Notes: generated by a model from the sequence alone, not told the origin. Counted from the first letter of the stretch, positions 42,483 through 53,544 are shown. The stretch is DNA of 64,000 bases from Aureococcus anophagefferens (GCF_000186865.1 NW_008705562.1:1685335-1749334); one strand, 5' to 3'. Numbers and translations: made by a program.

Positions 42483-45400
42483 ATGGCGCCGAAGTCGCGG
42501 CGGCGCTCGGAGCTGGACCGCGGCGAATGGGTCTTCGTCGAGGACGCCGCCGAGGCCTGGGTGCTGGGCAAGGTCGAGGCCCGGAGCGCGGGCGACGTCA
42601 CGGTCCTCGTCGGCGGCGAGCGCAAGGTCATCAAGCTGCGGAAGGACGGCGGCAACGTCGCGGACTCGGGCACGAGCCTCAACGAGGACATCGAGAACCT
42701 CGTGGACCTCGACTCGTTTACCGAGGGCAGCATCCTGCACCACGTGCGTAAGCGGTTCCAGGGCGACCTGATCTACACGCTGGTCGGCAGCATCCTCGTC
42801 GCCGTGAACCCGTTCAAGCGCCTGCCCATCTACACGCCCGAGCTCATGGACAGCTACCGCGCGCGCGCGAGCGGCGGCGACCCGCCGCCGCCGCACGTGT
42901 TCCTCACGGCCGCGCGGTGCTACGACGCCATGGTCGACACGAAGCAGTCGCAGTCCGTCCTCATCTCGGGCGAGTCCGGTGCGGGCAAGACGGAGACGAC
43001 GAAGTTCGTCCTGGCCTTCGTCGCGCGCGTCGCGGGCCGCGGCGGCGGCGCGGGCGCGGGCAAGTCCGTCGAGGAGCAGATCCTCCAGAGCAACCCCGTG
43101 CTCGAGGCCTACGGCAACGCCAAGACCCTGCGGAACAACAACTCGAGCCGCTTCGGCACGTGGCGGCGTCCCGCGGCCGCGACGATGTTCGAGAGATTTC
43201 GGGCGGGAAACCGACGAACCGTCGTCACCGTCGCGCTCGGTAGGCAAGTGGATGAAAATAGAATTCGAGGGCAACTCCAAGATCCGCGGCTGCAGCATCA
43301 CGAACTACCTCCTCGAGAAGTCGCGCGTCGTCTGGCAGTCCAAGGGCGAGCGGTCCTACCACGCCTTCTACCAGCTCTTCAAGGGCGCGAAGGAGCGCGA
43401 GGCCTACGGCATCGGCGCGGACCCCGAGGCCTTCGCCACGCTCACGAAGGGCGGCTGCACGACCGTCGACGCCATCGACGACGCGCAGGAGTGGGACGAC
43501 CAGCGCGCGGCGCTCGACATCCTCGACTTCTCCAAGGACGACCAGCGCGTCGCGCTCGGCGTCGTCGCCGCGACGCTCCACCTCGGCCTCGCGGCCTTCA
43601 GCGCCGACGGCGACGGCTCGCGCGTGAGCGACGCGGCGTGCCTCGCCAAGGCCGCGCCGCTGCTCGGCGTCGACGCGGGCAAGCTCGCGGCCGCGTTGAC
43701 GACGCGGACGGAGCAGATGGGCCGCGGGTCCATGGTGACCATCAAGCTGAGCCCGCCGGCGGCCAAGGACGCCGCCGACGCCCTGGCGAAGGCGCTCTAC
43801 GGCCGCCTCTTCGATTGGCTGGTCGTCAAGATCAACGCGTCGATCTCGCGCGGCGAGGGCGCGTGCCACGTCGGCGTGCTCGACATCTTCGGCTTCGAGG
43901 TCTTCAAAGTCAACTCCTTCGAGCAGCTCTGCATCAATTATACCAATGAGAAGCTCCAGCTCTTCTTCAACGACGTCGTCTTCGGCGAGGAGATGAAGAT
44001 GTACGAGTCCGAGGGCGTGCCGCACACGCACATGGCCTTCGAGGACAACGCGAGGTGCGTCGCGCTGCTCGACGGCAAGCCCGTGAACCTGCTCTCCCTG
44101 CTCGACGACGAGTGCTCCGGCGGCGCGTCGGCGAAGGACGCCAAGTACGGCTCCAAGGCCATCAACACGTTCGCGCAGGGCCCGCACAAGAACGCGTACT
44201 TTGGGGGCAAGGACCCGTCGGGCCGGTCCTTCGCCGTGCGCCACTTCGCCGGCGCCGTGACCTACGACACGGCGGGCTTCGTCGAGAAGAACCGCGACAC
44301 GATCTCGACGACGCTCTCGACGCTCTGCATGGAGGCCGCGGTGCCGCTCGTCGCGCGGTTCTTCGCGGAGCCCCCCGCCGCGTCGCCCGCGTCGCCCGCG
44401 TCGCCCGGCGGCGGCCGCAAGAAGAAGAAGGGCGCCAAGACCCTGGGCGCCGCCTTCCGCGCCCAGCTCCACGGCCTCATGGACGCCCTCAAGGCCACGC
44501 AGCCCCACTTCGTGCGCTGCGTCAAGTCGAACCCGGGCAAGAAGCGGCGTCCCGCGGCCGCGACGATGTTCGAGAGATTCGGGGTGGGAAAACAAGGAGA
44601 AATCGTCACCCCTTGGTAGGCAAGAAGCCCGACGTCTTCGACGGCGCCCTCTGCCTCCAGCAGCTCAAGTACAGCGGCCTCTTCGAGGCCATCAAGATCC
44701 GCAAGGCCGGCTACGCCTACCGCGTGCCCCACGCGGTCTTTGCGAAGCGCTACGCGCTCACGGCGCCCAGGGGCGGCTTCGACCTCGTCCGCAAGCACGG
44801 CAAGAACCTGCCCGCGGACGTGGCCCTGACCTGCTGCGAGAACATCCTCAACGACCCGGCGAACCTCGCCGCGCTGCTCGCGGCCGACGGCGCCAAGGAC
44901 GCGGCCGCGGTCATGGCCGTCGGCAAGACGCGCGTCTTCCTCAAGGACGCGCTCGCGCAGAAGGCCCTGGAGACGCGGCGCGCCCGGGCCATGGAGTCCT
45001 TCGTCGTGCTCTGCCAGGCCGCGTGGCGCTCCTTCGCCGCGCGGTCCAAGGCCGGCGGCGGTCTGGCGGAGTCGCGGCGCAAGGCGAAGCGCGACGCGCT
45101 GCGGAAGCAGCGGGCCAAGGCCGCCGGCGACCTCGTGACGCGCTGGATCCGCGGCGCCCGCGTGCGCCGGAGCCTCGCCGGCGCGCGCAAGAACCTCGCG
45201 GGCCTCCGCGCGGCGGCGAAGCGCACCGCGGGCGCCGCGGTCGACGACTACGGCGCGCTGCGGGACCTCGACGACGCGCTGCGGCCCTTCCTCGAGGCCC
45301 AGACGGGCCCCGACGGCGCGCCGCGCGCGGATCTGGGGAAATGCTTCGCCGGGCCGCCCAAGGCCGGCGAGCCGAGCGCGCACCTGCTCGCGCACTTACC

Positions 45401-46760
45401 GGCGCCCGTCGCGCGGGAAGTCGCGGCCGCGGCCGCGGCGCTCTACCGCCTCCGCGAGGGCGGCAAGCTCCTCCACGCCATCGCCGACGCGCGCGCGTCC
45501 CACGACGTCAAGAAGCTGCGGCGCCTGCTCAAGCGCGCCGACGACCTCGACCTCGGCGACTGCGAGGCCGTCGCTTCCGCGCGCGCGGAGTTCGAGGACA
45601 TCGTGAAGCGCGCGGAGCTCGTCGAGAGCCTGCGGCGCTTCGTCGCGGACCCCTTCGGCGCCCAGGCGCCGAGCGGCGCGGACCTCGACGTGCCCAAGCT
45701 CCTCGAGGAGGCGGCGCGGCTCGGGCTCGCGTCGCCGGAGGTCGACGAGGCCCGGCGGCGCTACGACGAGGTCGAGCCGACGCTCGACGCGCGCCGCGAG
45801 CTCCGCCACGCCGTCGAGGGGGTCCACGCCGACGGCATCGACGAATCCCTCAAGCGCGTGCTCGCGCTCCTCGACGACTGCGACCCCGCGGCCGCGGCCG
45901 CGGGGCGACAATGGCCCGAGCTCCGCGCCGCGCGCGCGATGCGCCGCATGCTCAAGTTCGAGAAGCTCGCGTGCGCGCCGAGCGGCCGCGCGAAGACGAA
46001 GGCCCAGAAGGCCGAGCCCGTGCTGTCCGAGGCGCTCCTCGAGCTCTGCTTCCGCTGCGAGCTCGCGTCGGACTCGCCCGCGGCCGCGGCGGAGGCGTCC
46101 GCGGGCCTGGCGCACGCCGCGGGCGAGGACCGCGACGCCGTCGTGCGGGCCTACAAGTGGCGCGCCATGTTCTGCACCTGGCTCTACCCGTCGGCGCCCG
46201 AGGACGTCGACGTCGACGCGCTCCACGCGGCCGCGCCGCCGCCGAGCCCGCCCGCGGACGCCGCGCCGGCGACGCCGGACCGCCGCTACTCGGACGTCAG
46301 CGGCGCGTCGACGCCGGAGGCGTCGCCGACGCGCCGGGGCGGCGAGGACCCCGCCGAGGCCCTCGGGGCCGTCGTCTTCGAGGGCCTCGACGTCGCCGCG
46401 GCGCGGCGCGCCTACTGCGCCGCGAGCTTCGTCGACGGCACGGCGGCGCCGCCGCAGATCGCCGCCGCGCTCGCCGCGCCCGCCGCGGCCTGGGTGCCCC
46501 GGGAGGGCGCCTTCGACGCCGCGCGCGGCCCGCGGTCGCCGCGGCCCGACGCGCTCTCGGCGCGCGCGCCGCTCGACGCCGGGCCCTCGCGCAGGGCGCC
46601 GGACTACCCGGGCATCTCGCGCCAGGAGGCGTCGGACCTGGCCAAGAGCCGCGCCAACCTCAAGAAGAGCCGCGCGGCGCTCCAGCGGACGAACAAGAAG
46701 CTCCACATCGTCACGGGCGTCCACGCCGCGCGCCGCCGCAAGAGCGCGTGGCATCCGTGA
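42483..46760 (+). CDS. Myosin heavy chain with two short introner-derived introns
   Basis: 1368 residues from exons 42483-43155, 43244-44536 and 44620-46760. The motor domain is complete: SH3-like start (WVLGKVEARS), P-loop SGESGAGKTET at about 161-171, switch I NNNSSRFGKWMKIEFEGN, switch II/relay LDIFGFEVFKVNSFEQLCIN, actin-binding loop LMDALKATQPHFVRCVKSNP, then converter and at least one IQ-like motif (VLCQAAWRSFAARSK). The tail is about 550 residues, mainly short charged helices, ending with a basic cluster (KKSRAALQRTNKKLHIV). Both introns interrupt the most conserved motor motifs (switch I and the actin-binding loop). Each needs GC-AG splicing to restore them: FG|KWM and NPG|KKPDVFDG. 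Myosins move cargo along actin using ATP; the class is not assigned. Confidence 0.93.
43164..43243 (+). mobile_element. Short introner element, family 2, copy A (myosin switch I)
   Basis: 80-bp insert starting CGGCGTCCCGCGGCCGCGAC and ending CTCGGTAG. It is flanked by GCACGTGG (43156-43163) and GCAAGTGG (43244-43251), an 8-bp duplication with one mismatch. Intron 43156-43243 is 88 nt with GC donor and TAG acceptor. The first 35 bases are identical to copy B at 44545. No clear terminal inverted repeat. Confidence 0.85.
44545..44619 (+). mobile_element. Short introner element, family 2, copy B (myosin actin-binding loop)
   Basis: 75-bp insert with the same first 35 bases as copy A, a diverged middle and a TTGGTAG end. 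It is flanked by an exact 8-bp duplication GCAAGAAG (44537-44544 and 44620-44627). Intron 44537-44619 is 83 nt with GC donor and TAG acceptor. Removing it restores SNPG-KKPDVFDG. Confidence 0.87.
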
Positions 46761-46964
46761 GCTTATACTGGGGGGATCGTCGACTCTAAGCCTCGGATGG
46801 AGCTCTGGCTTCGCGAGCCTATGGCGTCGCCGGGGCGACAACTCCCGTAGCCTTCCCGTGGATCACTCGAGACTCGTCGAGTCGACCTGAATCCGAGCGC
46901 GTCGCTTGTGGAAATCGCTTGAGGCGACCATCAGCGCCGACGACCGCGCCGCGCCCGCCGCCCG

Positions 46965-47007
46965 CTCGCCGTTTCCCAACCTCTCGCCGTTTCCCAACCT
47001 CTCGCCG
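46965..47007 (+). repeat. 18-bp tandem repeat upstream of MYND/Sel1 gene
   Basis: Two exact units CTCGCCGTTTCCCAACCT (46965-46982 and 46983-47000) plus the start of a third, ending 14 bp before the ATG at 47021. It probably lies in the 5' leader. Confidence 0.9.
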
Positions 47008-47020
47008 CTGCGGCAACAAG

Positions 47021-48202
47021 ATGGAGGCAGAGTGGGAAAAGAAACAACGCGAGTTCGAGCAGGTCAAGGCCCGGGCGAAAGCGCTCAGGCTCCGCCTCAC
47101 GTGTACCATCTGCGGGGCGAAACCGAAGACCTTGCTCAACTGCCCGTGCGGGACGACACAGTGCGCGCCGGCGCCGTCGCGACGCGCGCGAATGGTCGGG
47201 GGCGTCGCGCGATCGCGCCGCGACGCGAACCCGTAGGTACTGTTCGACGGACTGTCAACGCGTCGACTGGCGCGATCGGGGCCACCGGAAGGCGTGCAAG
47301 AAGATCCGGCCGAGCGTGCGGCGGAGGAGGCGCGGGCGGAGGCCCCGACGCCCCCGCCGTCGCCGCCGGAGGAGGTCTTCTACGGCCCCGCGCCGCGTTC
47401 TCACGCCGACGAGGTCCGCGCTCGTATCGCCGCGGAACACGAGGCCGCTCGCGCGCGGCGCGAGGCGAACCCGGAGCCGGAGCCATTTTCGGCACGGATG
47501 GGAGCGCGGTGTCCTGTCTGTCGCGAGGACTGGGACGTGAATGATGTGCCAAATCTTCGCGCCTGTTGCTGCCGGATGATCTGCCAGTCTTGCGGCGAAT
47601 CGATCCAAAAGCGAAGAGAGCACAAGTGCCCTCTCTGCCGCGCACCAATCGCACAGACTAATGAGCAGGCCCTGGCGCAGATTCGTCGCCACGTGGAAAA
47701 TGAAATACCGGAGGCAATTGCGGCCTTGGGGCACGCCTACCACTCCGGTGACCTTGGCCTCGTGAAAAGTAGTAAGAAGGCCGCGAAGCTCTACAAGCGC
47801 AGCGTTGAGCTTGGCAGCGTGGATGCGATGATCAATCTTGGGCATATGTATACGTACGGAGACGGCGTCAAACGGGACATGAAGAAGGCGTCACAGCTGA
47901 ATCTCATGGCCGCGGACCGAGGCCACCCGACGGCGCAGAACAATCACGGGAATAATCTCGACAAAGCTGGCGACAAGGAAGAGGCTGTCCGCTACTTCAG
48001 GCTAAGCGCAGAAGCAGGCTTTGCCTTGGGCCAGTACAACCTCGGATGGGCATACCAGCACGGCGAAGGTGGTCTCGAAAGGGACATCGAAGAAGCTGTG
48101 CGATTGTACGTGCACGCGGCCGCCAAGGGCTGCCAGGAAGCCATACACGCTCTCGATGAGCTCGGGATTCTTGACACGATCAGAGAGCGCCTGAACGCGT
48201 AG
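47021..48202 (+). CDS. MYND/RING-like/Sel1-repeat protein with an apparent one-base frameshift
   Basis: Exon 1 (47021-47160) starts MEAEWEKKQREFEQVKARAK and carries the first MYND zinc ligands CTICGAKPKTLLNCPCG. Intron 47161-47236 (76 nt, GT-TAG) leads to YCSTDCQRVDWRDRGHRKAC, completing the MYND finger. After KACKKI (near 47306) the frame must gain one base to enter the long open frame AERAAEEARAEAPTPPPSPP. That frame encodes a second zinc module (CPVCREDWDVND, CCCRMICQSC, CPLC) and four Sel1 repeats (AIAALGHAYHSGDLGL, AMINLGHMYTYGDGV, AQNNHGNNLDKAGDK, GQYNLGWAYQHGEGG). MYND and RING fingers bind proteins or E2s; Sel1 repeats are scaffolds. The 3' half has distinctly lower GC. Either an assembly error or a recent disabling indel. 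Confidence 0.72.
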
Positions 48203-48345
48203 TGGTTAGGGTTAAGGCCGCCTCCTAAAACGTCCACCACGCGACCGCGCGTGACACTGACAGGACACTTTGATCCTCCCTCCCTTCGATTCCTCCCTGC
48301 GCCGTGGCTAACTGACAGGACACTGGCTATGATCGAATTGTACCG

Positions 48346-51300
48346 TTAGACCGCGGGCCCCGGGTAGTTGTCGCCGAGGTCCTCGTCGTGCTCGGCGTCC
48401 GGCGGCGGCTCCTTGCGGTCCTCCGTCGTCGTCGCCACGGTCAGCGTCGGGTCGTTGTTGGCCGCGCGGCGGAAGAGGATCGACGACCGCGCGCGGCTCA
48501 GCGCGGTGGCCTGCTTGCCCACGTAGGGGCTCGCGACGGCCTTGTCCTCGTCCTTGTCGTGCCAGGGCAGCACGGGCTCGAGCGTGCCCTGGAGGAGCGC
48601 GGGCTGGCGGAAGTACTCCGTCGTGAACGCGTCGCACGTCGGCTCGTCGCCGCTCGCCGCGTCGTAGGCCTCGTCGGCCGCGATGGCGCTCTCGAGCGCC
48701 AGGTTCTGGTTCATGTGGCCGAAGCCCACCTGGAAGAAGATCCAGGCGATGAGGGTCGCGAGGAGCGGGCCCGTCGACGCGAGCGCGTGGTAGTACGCCT
48801 TCGACACGAGCAGGTAGAACGTGAACGTGAGGCAGCCGCTGAAGAGCGACCCGATGAGCGAGTAGATGATGATCTCGAAGAAGGCGCCGCCGGCCTCGTA
48901 GTAGGGCACGTAGACGTACAGGAACTGGCGCGTGTAGACAAAGTAGGCGCAGTAGAAGAAGACGAGAGCAAAGGGGTAGACGATGGGCGCGATGCCCGCG
49001 AAGACGAACGCGTAGGTGAGCACCATGAGCTTGCTCGGGTACTGGAAGCCGTAGCGGAACTCCGGCGGCTCGAAGGCGCCCTTGGTCAGGTCCCGGTCCG
49101 TGAGCCGGTCCTTGAAGGACCGCCGCACGAACTCGATCCTAAACCAGGGCCAGAGCCGCGAGATCTCGAACGGCAGCACGAGCATGAGCTTCATGATGAT
49201 CATCTCCACGAAGTAGACCGCGGCCTGGGGCATGATGAGCGCGATGTACTCGAGCACGGTCACGGGCTCCTCGGCGAGCAGCTCCAGCAGCGTCCAGATC
49301 GTGCCCGACACGAGCGCGAGCCAGATGTTCGCGAGCTCGAACATGAGGTAGCGCCGGAACACGGTCTGCTGCACCTCGGACGTGAACTTGAAGCGCTCGT
49401 AGTACTTGCCGATGAACATGAGGATGAACGGCAGAATACACAAAATCAGATTCACGAGCAGGATGGGCGCGTAGGCCTGCATGAGCTCGTAGCAGTAGCT
49501 CAGCCAGTAGTTCGTCGTGTTGTTGTCCCAGAAGATGCAGACGTTCGACACCTTCTCGCAGAGCTCCATGACCATGGACCAGTTCAGCGCCGCGCAGGCG
49601 AGGGCCAGGGACATGATGTTGTGGCGCACGAGCCGCTCCGTCTTCGACGACGTCACGTTCGCCCAGATCACGTTCCGCGGCTCCGGCCGGTGGTCCGCGG
49701 CCTCCATGCAGAAGGGCCGCGGCGACAGCTGGGCCTGCCTCGCGATGGCCGCGGACCGCAGGCTCCGGAAGGTCACGAAGCCCGTGCCGCCCTTGGTGCC
49801 GAGCCGCGGCTTCTCCGACCGGAGGCTGAAGGCGCGGCGCCGCGCGCGGCCGAGGCGCCCCAGGCCCTGGACCTTGCCGCCCGCGCCGACGCGCACGCCC
49901 CCCAAATCGCCGCCGAGCACGCCCCGCGAGCTCACGAAGCTCGCCGACGCCGCGCCGTGGTCCACGCCGTCGAGCTCGAGGTCGTCGTCGTCCGACCGGA
50001 GCGTGTTCGACGACGAGTGCGTCGCGCCGGCGCCCAGGAGGCTCTCGCCCTCGCGCCCCGCCGCCGCGGGCTCCGCCGCCGCCGCCGCGGCGTCGCCGGC
50101 GGCGACCGTGACCTCGTAGATGACGTCCGCGCCCACGGCCGCGGCGACGATCTGCGCGTTGCCCGCCTCCTCGCCGTACCTGGGCAGCAAAAGGGTGATT
50201 CAACGTCGCTTCAACGTGAGTGTTCCGCGCGCGCGCGTTCCGGAAAAAGCATCCACGCTTCGAGACCGTTCCGAGAGATGATCGCTCGTCCAAAAATCAG
50301 CCGAAACGAGTGGAAAACGGCCGAGATATGAGCCTTTGAAGTTGGGAATGTCGCTCTCTTTTGCTGCCCTGCGCCGTACGCGTCGAGCCGGTCGTCGTTG
50401 GCCAACAGCGCCTCGCGGTCCGTCGTCACGACGAGCGCGGCCTCGTCCTCGATCTTCTGCTCCGCGAGGTAGAGGCGCTTCAGCAACTCCGTGCGCTTCG
50501 CGTTGAGCTGGCTCAGCACCGCCGTGTAGAACGGGATCGCCTCGACGCGCGCGCCCGCGCCGCGCGCCGCGGCCGCGCAGTTCTCGTCGACGTGCCACTC
50601 CGTGGGCTCGTCGCCCGTCGTCTCCCGCTCGAGCAGGAGGTGCTCGAGCTGGGACACGACCGTCTCCTGCGCGCCGAGCAGCGCCTCGAGGTCTTCGAGG
50701 TCGACGAGGCTCACGACCGCGGACGCGACCTCGCCGGGGAAGAGGTGGTCGAAGTAGGCCTTGAGCGCCACGTCCGCGCGGCACTCCGAGGGGATGCGCT
50801 CGATCATCACGGAGAACGTCGACTGGAGCTGGCCGTGCTCGCCGATGTTCGCGCCCTCGGCGGCCTTCTCCGCCGTCGTCATGAACGCCTGGCGCAGCCG
50901 CACGAAGGCCTTGCACTCGGCGAAGAGCTCGTAGAGCGCGTGGGCGACGATGAGGTAGACGCCGACGACGGGCGCCCAGAGCCGCCCGGAGCGGTGCACG
51001 ACGTTGCCGATCGTCCACGAGTAGAACGTGTCGCTCAGCGCGCCGCCCTCGTGCGGCGTCGTCGCGAAGACGACGAGGAGCACGACGCCGATGCAGGACC
51101 CGAAGGCCGTCATGCGGATGCCCATGCGCATGAACCTAATGAAGACGAAGGCCTCGAGCCCCACGAGCTCGACCATCTCGTCGTCGGGGATCGCCTTCAG
51201 CGGCGCGAGCCACGCGCCAAAGCCCGGGTACTGGCTGTCGAGCACCTTGCCCGGGCAGTAGCGCGCCCGGGGCCAGAACGACGTGCGCCGGTGGCGCTGG

Positions 51301-51437
51301 AGCTCGAAGACGGCCAGCATGAAGACGCAGGGCACGGCGCTGCAGGCGGCGACGACCCAGACCTCGTACCAGCCCAGCGTCGACACCCAGGACCGCGCGG
51401 ACAAGTCCGACGACTCCATGGACTTGTAGCCGACCAT
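48346..51437 (-). CDS. OSCA/TMEM63 (CSC1-like) mechano/osmosensitive cation channel
   Basis: 963 residues from exons 51437-50380 and 50179-48346. The start is the ATG at 51437 (MVGYKSMESSDLSARSW), since upstream in-frame codons are GTG. Layout: N-terminal RSN1-like membrane segment (WYEVWVVAACSAVPCVFMLA; VGVYLIVAHALYELFAEC); cytosolic domain with STFSVMIERIPSECRAD; the family hallmark GFVTFRSLRSAAIARQAQLS and PEPRNVIWANVTSSKTERLV; then a multi-helix pore domain (ILLVNLILCILPFILMFIGK, YEAGGAFFEIIIYSLIGSLF). OSCA/TMEM63 proteins open on membrane tension or hyperosmolality and pass Ca2+ and other cations. Introner copy 3 splits the cytosolic domain in phase 2 and joins DRLDA to YGEEAGNAQ. Confidence 0.92.
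50180..50371 (+). mobile_element. Introner element, family 1, copy 3 (antisense in OSCA gene)
   Basis: 192 bp with termini CTGGGCAGCAAAAG and CTTTTGCTGCCCTG. The perfect 8-bp duplication CGCCGTAC is at 50172-50179 and 50372-50379; on the gene strand it reads GTACGGCG and provides the GT donor. The 200-nt intron ends TGCCCAG. This is the cleanest copy for defining element length and target-site size. Confidence 0.96.
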
Positions 51438-51662
51438 GGGTCCCGCGGGTCCCACGGGTCAGGCCGGCCCTTCACCGGCCGACGCGCAGGCCGAGCGAGA
51501 GGGCGCGCCGCCGCGACGCAGCCCCAGCCTCGACGCGTCTTCGTAAATCTGCAACAAAGCTATGGAGAGGCCCACGGTGCCGCCCAACGTACGCTCTACC
51601 TTTACGCCCGGCGGGCGGGGGCCGCCATAGCGCCGGGGCGGGGGCGGGGCGGGCGCCGGCCC

Positions 51663-53544
51663 CTAGAGCTCCTTCTGGAACTCCTCGAAGCGCTCCTTGC
51701 GCGTCTCGTGGACGTCGTCGGAGAACTGCATCTCCTCGGGCAGGTCCTGGATCCAGGTGCGGCCCTCGATGGCCTTGGCGTGCATGATGTCGAAGTCCTT
51801 GAACTGGGCGTTCTCCTCGTCCTTCTTCTTGCGATCCTCCTTCTTCGCCTCCTGCTGGACCTCCGCGACGATCTTCATGAGCATCTCCGACGTGAGCTCG
51901 TAGGGGTCGTGCTTCTTCACCGGGATGCGCTTCGGCCGGACGCACTGCGGGGGCGCGCGAATCGCGGCGGATCGCGGCGGCGCGCGCGCGGCGCGCGGCG
52001 GCCGCGCGTTCGGACGCGGCGAGACGGACGAAGTGCGTCTGCTGCGCGCAGAAGTCGTTGACCGCCGGCGGCACGGAGCTCGGGTTGAGCTTGATGTTCT
52101 CCGCGGGCTTCTGCTTGTACGTGAGCGTGTTGATGATCTCCGTCTCGTACTCGTCGAGGAGCTCCTCGCAGACCTCGGATACGACGGCGTTGTCGCCGAT
52201 GCGGCTCTTGACGGGGAAGCCGCAGAGGTCGTTCTGGACGAGCTCCTCGACCTCCTCGCGGTCCCGCGGGTAGTCGCCGCGCGGGTACGCGAGGATGCCG
52301 TCGGTGAGTAGGATGATGGAGTTGCAGGCCTCGCACTTGTTGAAGGAGTGGCCGCTCACGAGGCCGCAGGCCTCGGCGGCCATGCCGCAGACCGCGTCGC
52401 GGTGCTGGGGGATGAGGTCCGGCGCGGTCTCGACGATCTTCTTGAGCGACCTGGGCGGGAAATGAGAGATTCAACGTCGCTTCAACGTGAGTGCTCCGCG
52501 CGCGCGCGTTCCGAAAAAAAGCATCCACGCTTCGAGGCCGTTCCAAGAGATGATCGCTCGTCCAAAAATCAGCCGAAACGAGTGGAAACCGGCCGAGAGA
52601 GGAGCCTTTGAAGGTGGGAATGTCGCTCTCGTTTCCCGCCCCGCGAGCGACGGCTGGCCGTCCCACGCGTGCGCCGTCTCCGGCGCGCCGTGCATGGCGT
52701 GCTGGATGTACTTGTAGCCGTGGATCAACGCCTCCTGGAAGGTGCGGTTGTTGACGATGAGGTTGCAGGCGAAGTCGACGTCGCTGCCGACGATCGCGGA
52801 CGTGCCGAACGTCGTCGCGCGCATCGACATGACGCGGTCGCACGTGTAGTCGAACTCGAACTCGGCCTCGATCTTGTCGCCGTAGGCCTTCCAGGCCCGC
52901 GTCGTCTTGTTCGCGCTCTTGGGCGGCGGCGGCGGCTTCTGCTTGAAGTAGGACCAGAGCTCGCGCGACGCGCCGTCGCCCTTGTAGACCTCGTCGAAGA
53001 TGGCGTTGCACGCGAGGCAGTGGTAGGGGTAGGTCTCGAGCCAGTTGCGGAGCTCGTTGTTCTGGATGGCGTCGAACAAATCGTAGCGCGCCTGGTCCTC
53101 GAGCTTGACCTGCATGGCCTCCCTGCCGATGTCGTAGCCGCCCTTGAGCGGCTGCACGGACCGCCACCGGCCGATGCGCGTCTTCTTCAGCGTGATGTCG
53201 ACGCCGTCGTCGCGCTTCTCGAAGGTCGACCACTTGATGACGATGCGGTTCCGCAGGGGCAGCTCGAGGTGGTAGCCCTCCTCGTTGTTGAACGCGAAGA
53301 CCTCGAGCGTCTGCGTGTCGAAGAAGACCTCGACCTCGTCCATGGGCTTCTGGATGCCCGTCTCCCCGAAGAGGCTCTCGTCGTCGCCCTTCTTCTTCCC
53401 GAGCTTCGGGCTCCAGTAGACGTTGAGGTAGAGCTTCGCGTTGTCCTCGCTCCAGAGGAACGACGGCCGGTGCACGGGCCGGTCGTCCGCGGCGGCGCGC
53501 CGGGCGACGAGAAACACCGCCAGGCTCATCGCGCAAAAGGCCAT
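51663..53544 (-). CDS. ER/secreted protein with saposin-B/canopy-like Cys domain
   Basis: 531 residues from exons 53544-52652, 52450-52030 and 51944-51663. A signal peptide (MAFCAMSLAVFLVARRAAAD) precedes a beta-rich lumenal domain (LYLNVYWSPKLG, VFFDTQTLEVFAFNNEEGYH, RIVIKWSTFEKR). A CLAC pair sits near residue 175. The middle resembles a saposin-like/canopy module: KCEACNSIILLTDG, LVQNDLCGFPV, SEVCEELLDEYETEI, then DFCAQQTHFC. The C terminus is a charged helix (IVAEVQQEAKKEDRKKKDEE). Canopy proteins are ER chaperone partners; the match is by Cys spacing only. Intron 1 is introner copy 4 (201 nt), joining GQP to SLKKIVE; intron 2 is 85 nt. It shares a 197-bp divergent promoter region with the aminotransferase gene. 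Confidence 0.68.
52451..52643 (+). mobile_element. Introner element, family 1, copy 4 (antisense; variant termini)
   Basis: 193 bp. The interior matches the other copies, but both termini differ in a matched way: CTGGGCGGGAAATGAG left and CTCGTTTCCCGCCCCG right, so the inverted repeat is preserved with new sequence. The 8-bp duplication TGAGCGAC/CGAGCGAC (52443-52450, 52644-52651) has one mismatch at its outer base. The gene-strand donor is GTCGCTCG and the acceptor CGCCCAG. Confidence 0.94.

Noticed and set aside
43190..43215. GGGCGGGAAA shared between family-2 copy A and the variant terminus of family-1 copy 4
   Set aside because: Ten bases in a GC-rich genome with no extension on either side. 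Copy B reads GGGGTGGGAAAA. Not enough to link the families.
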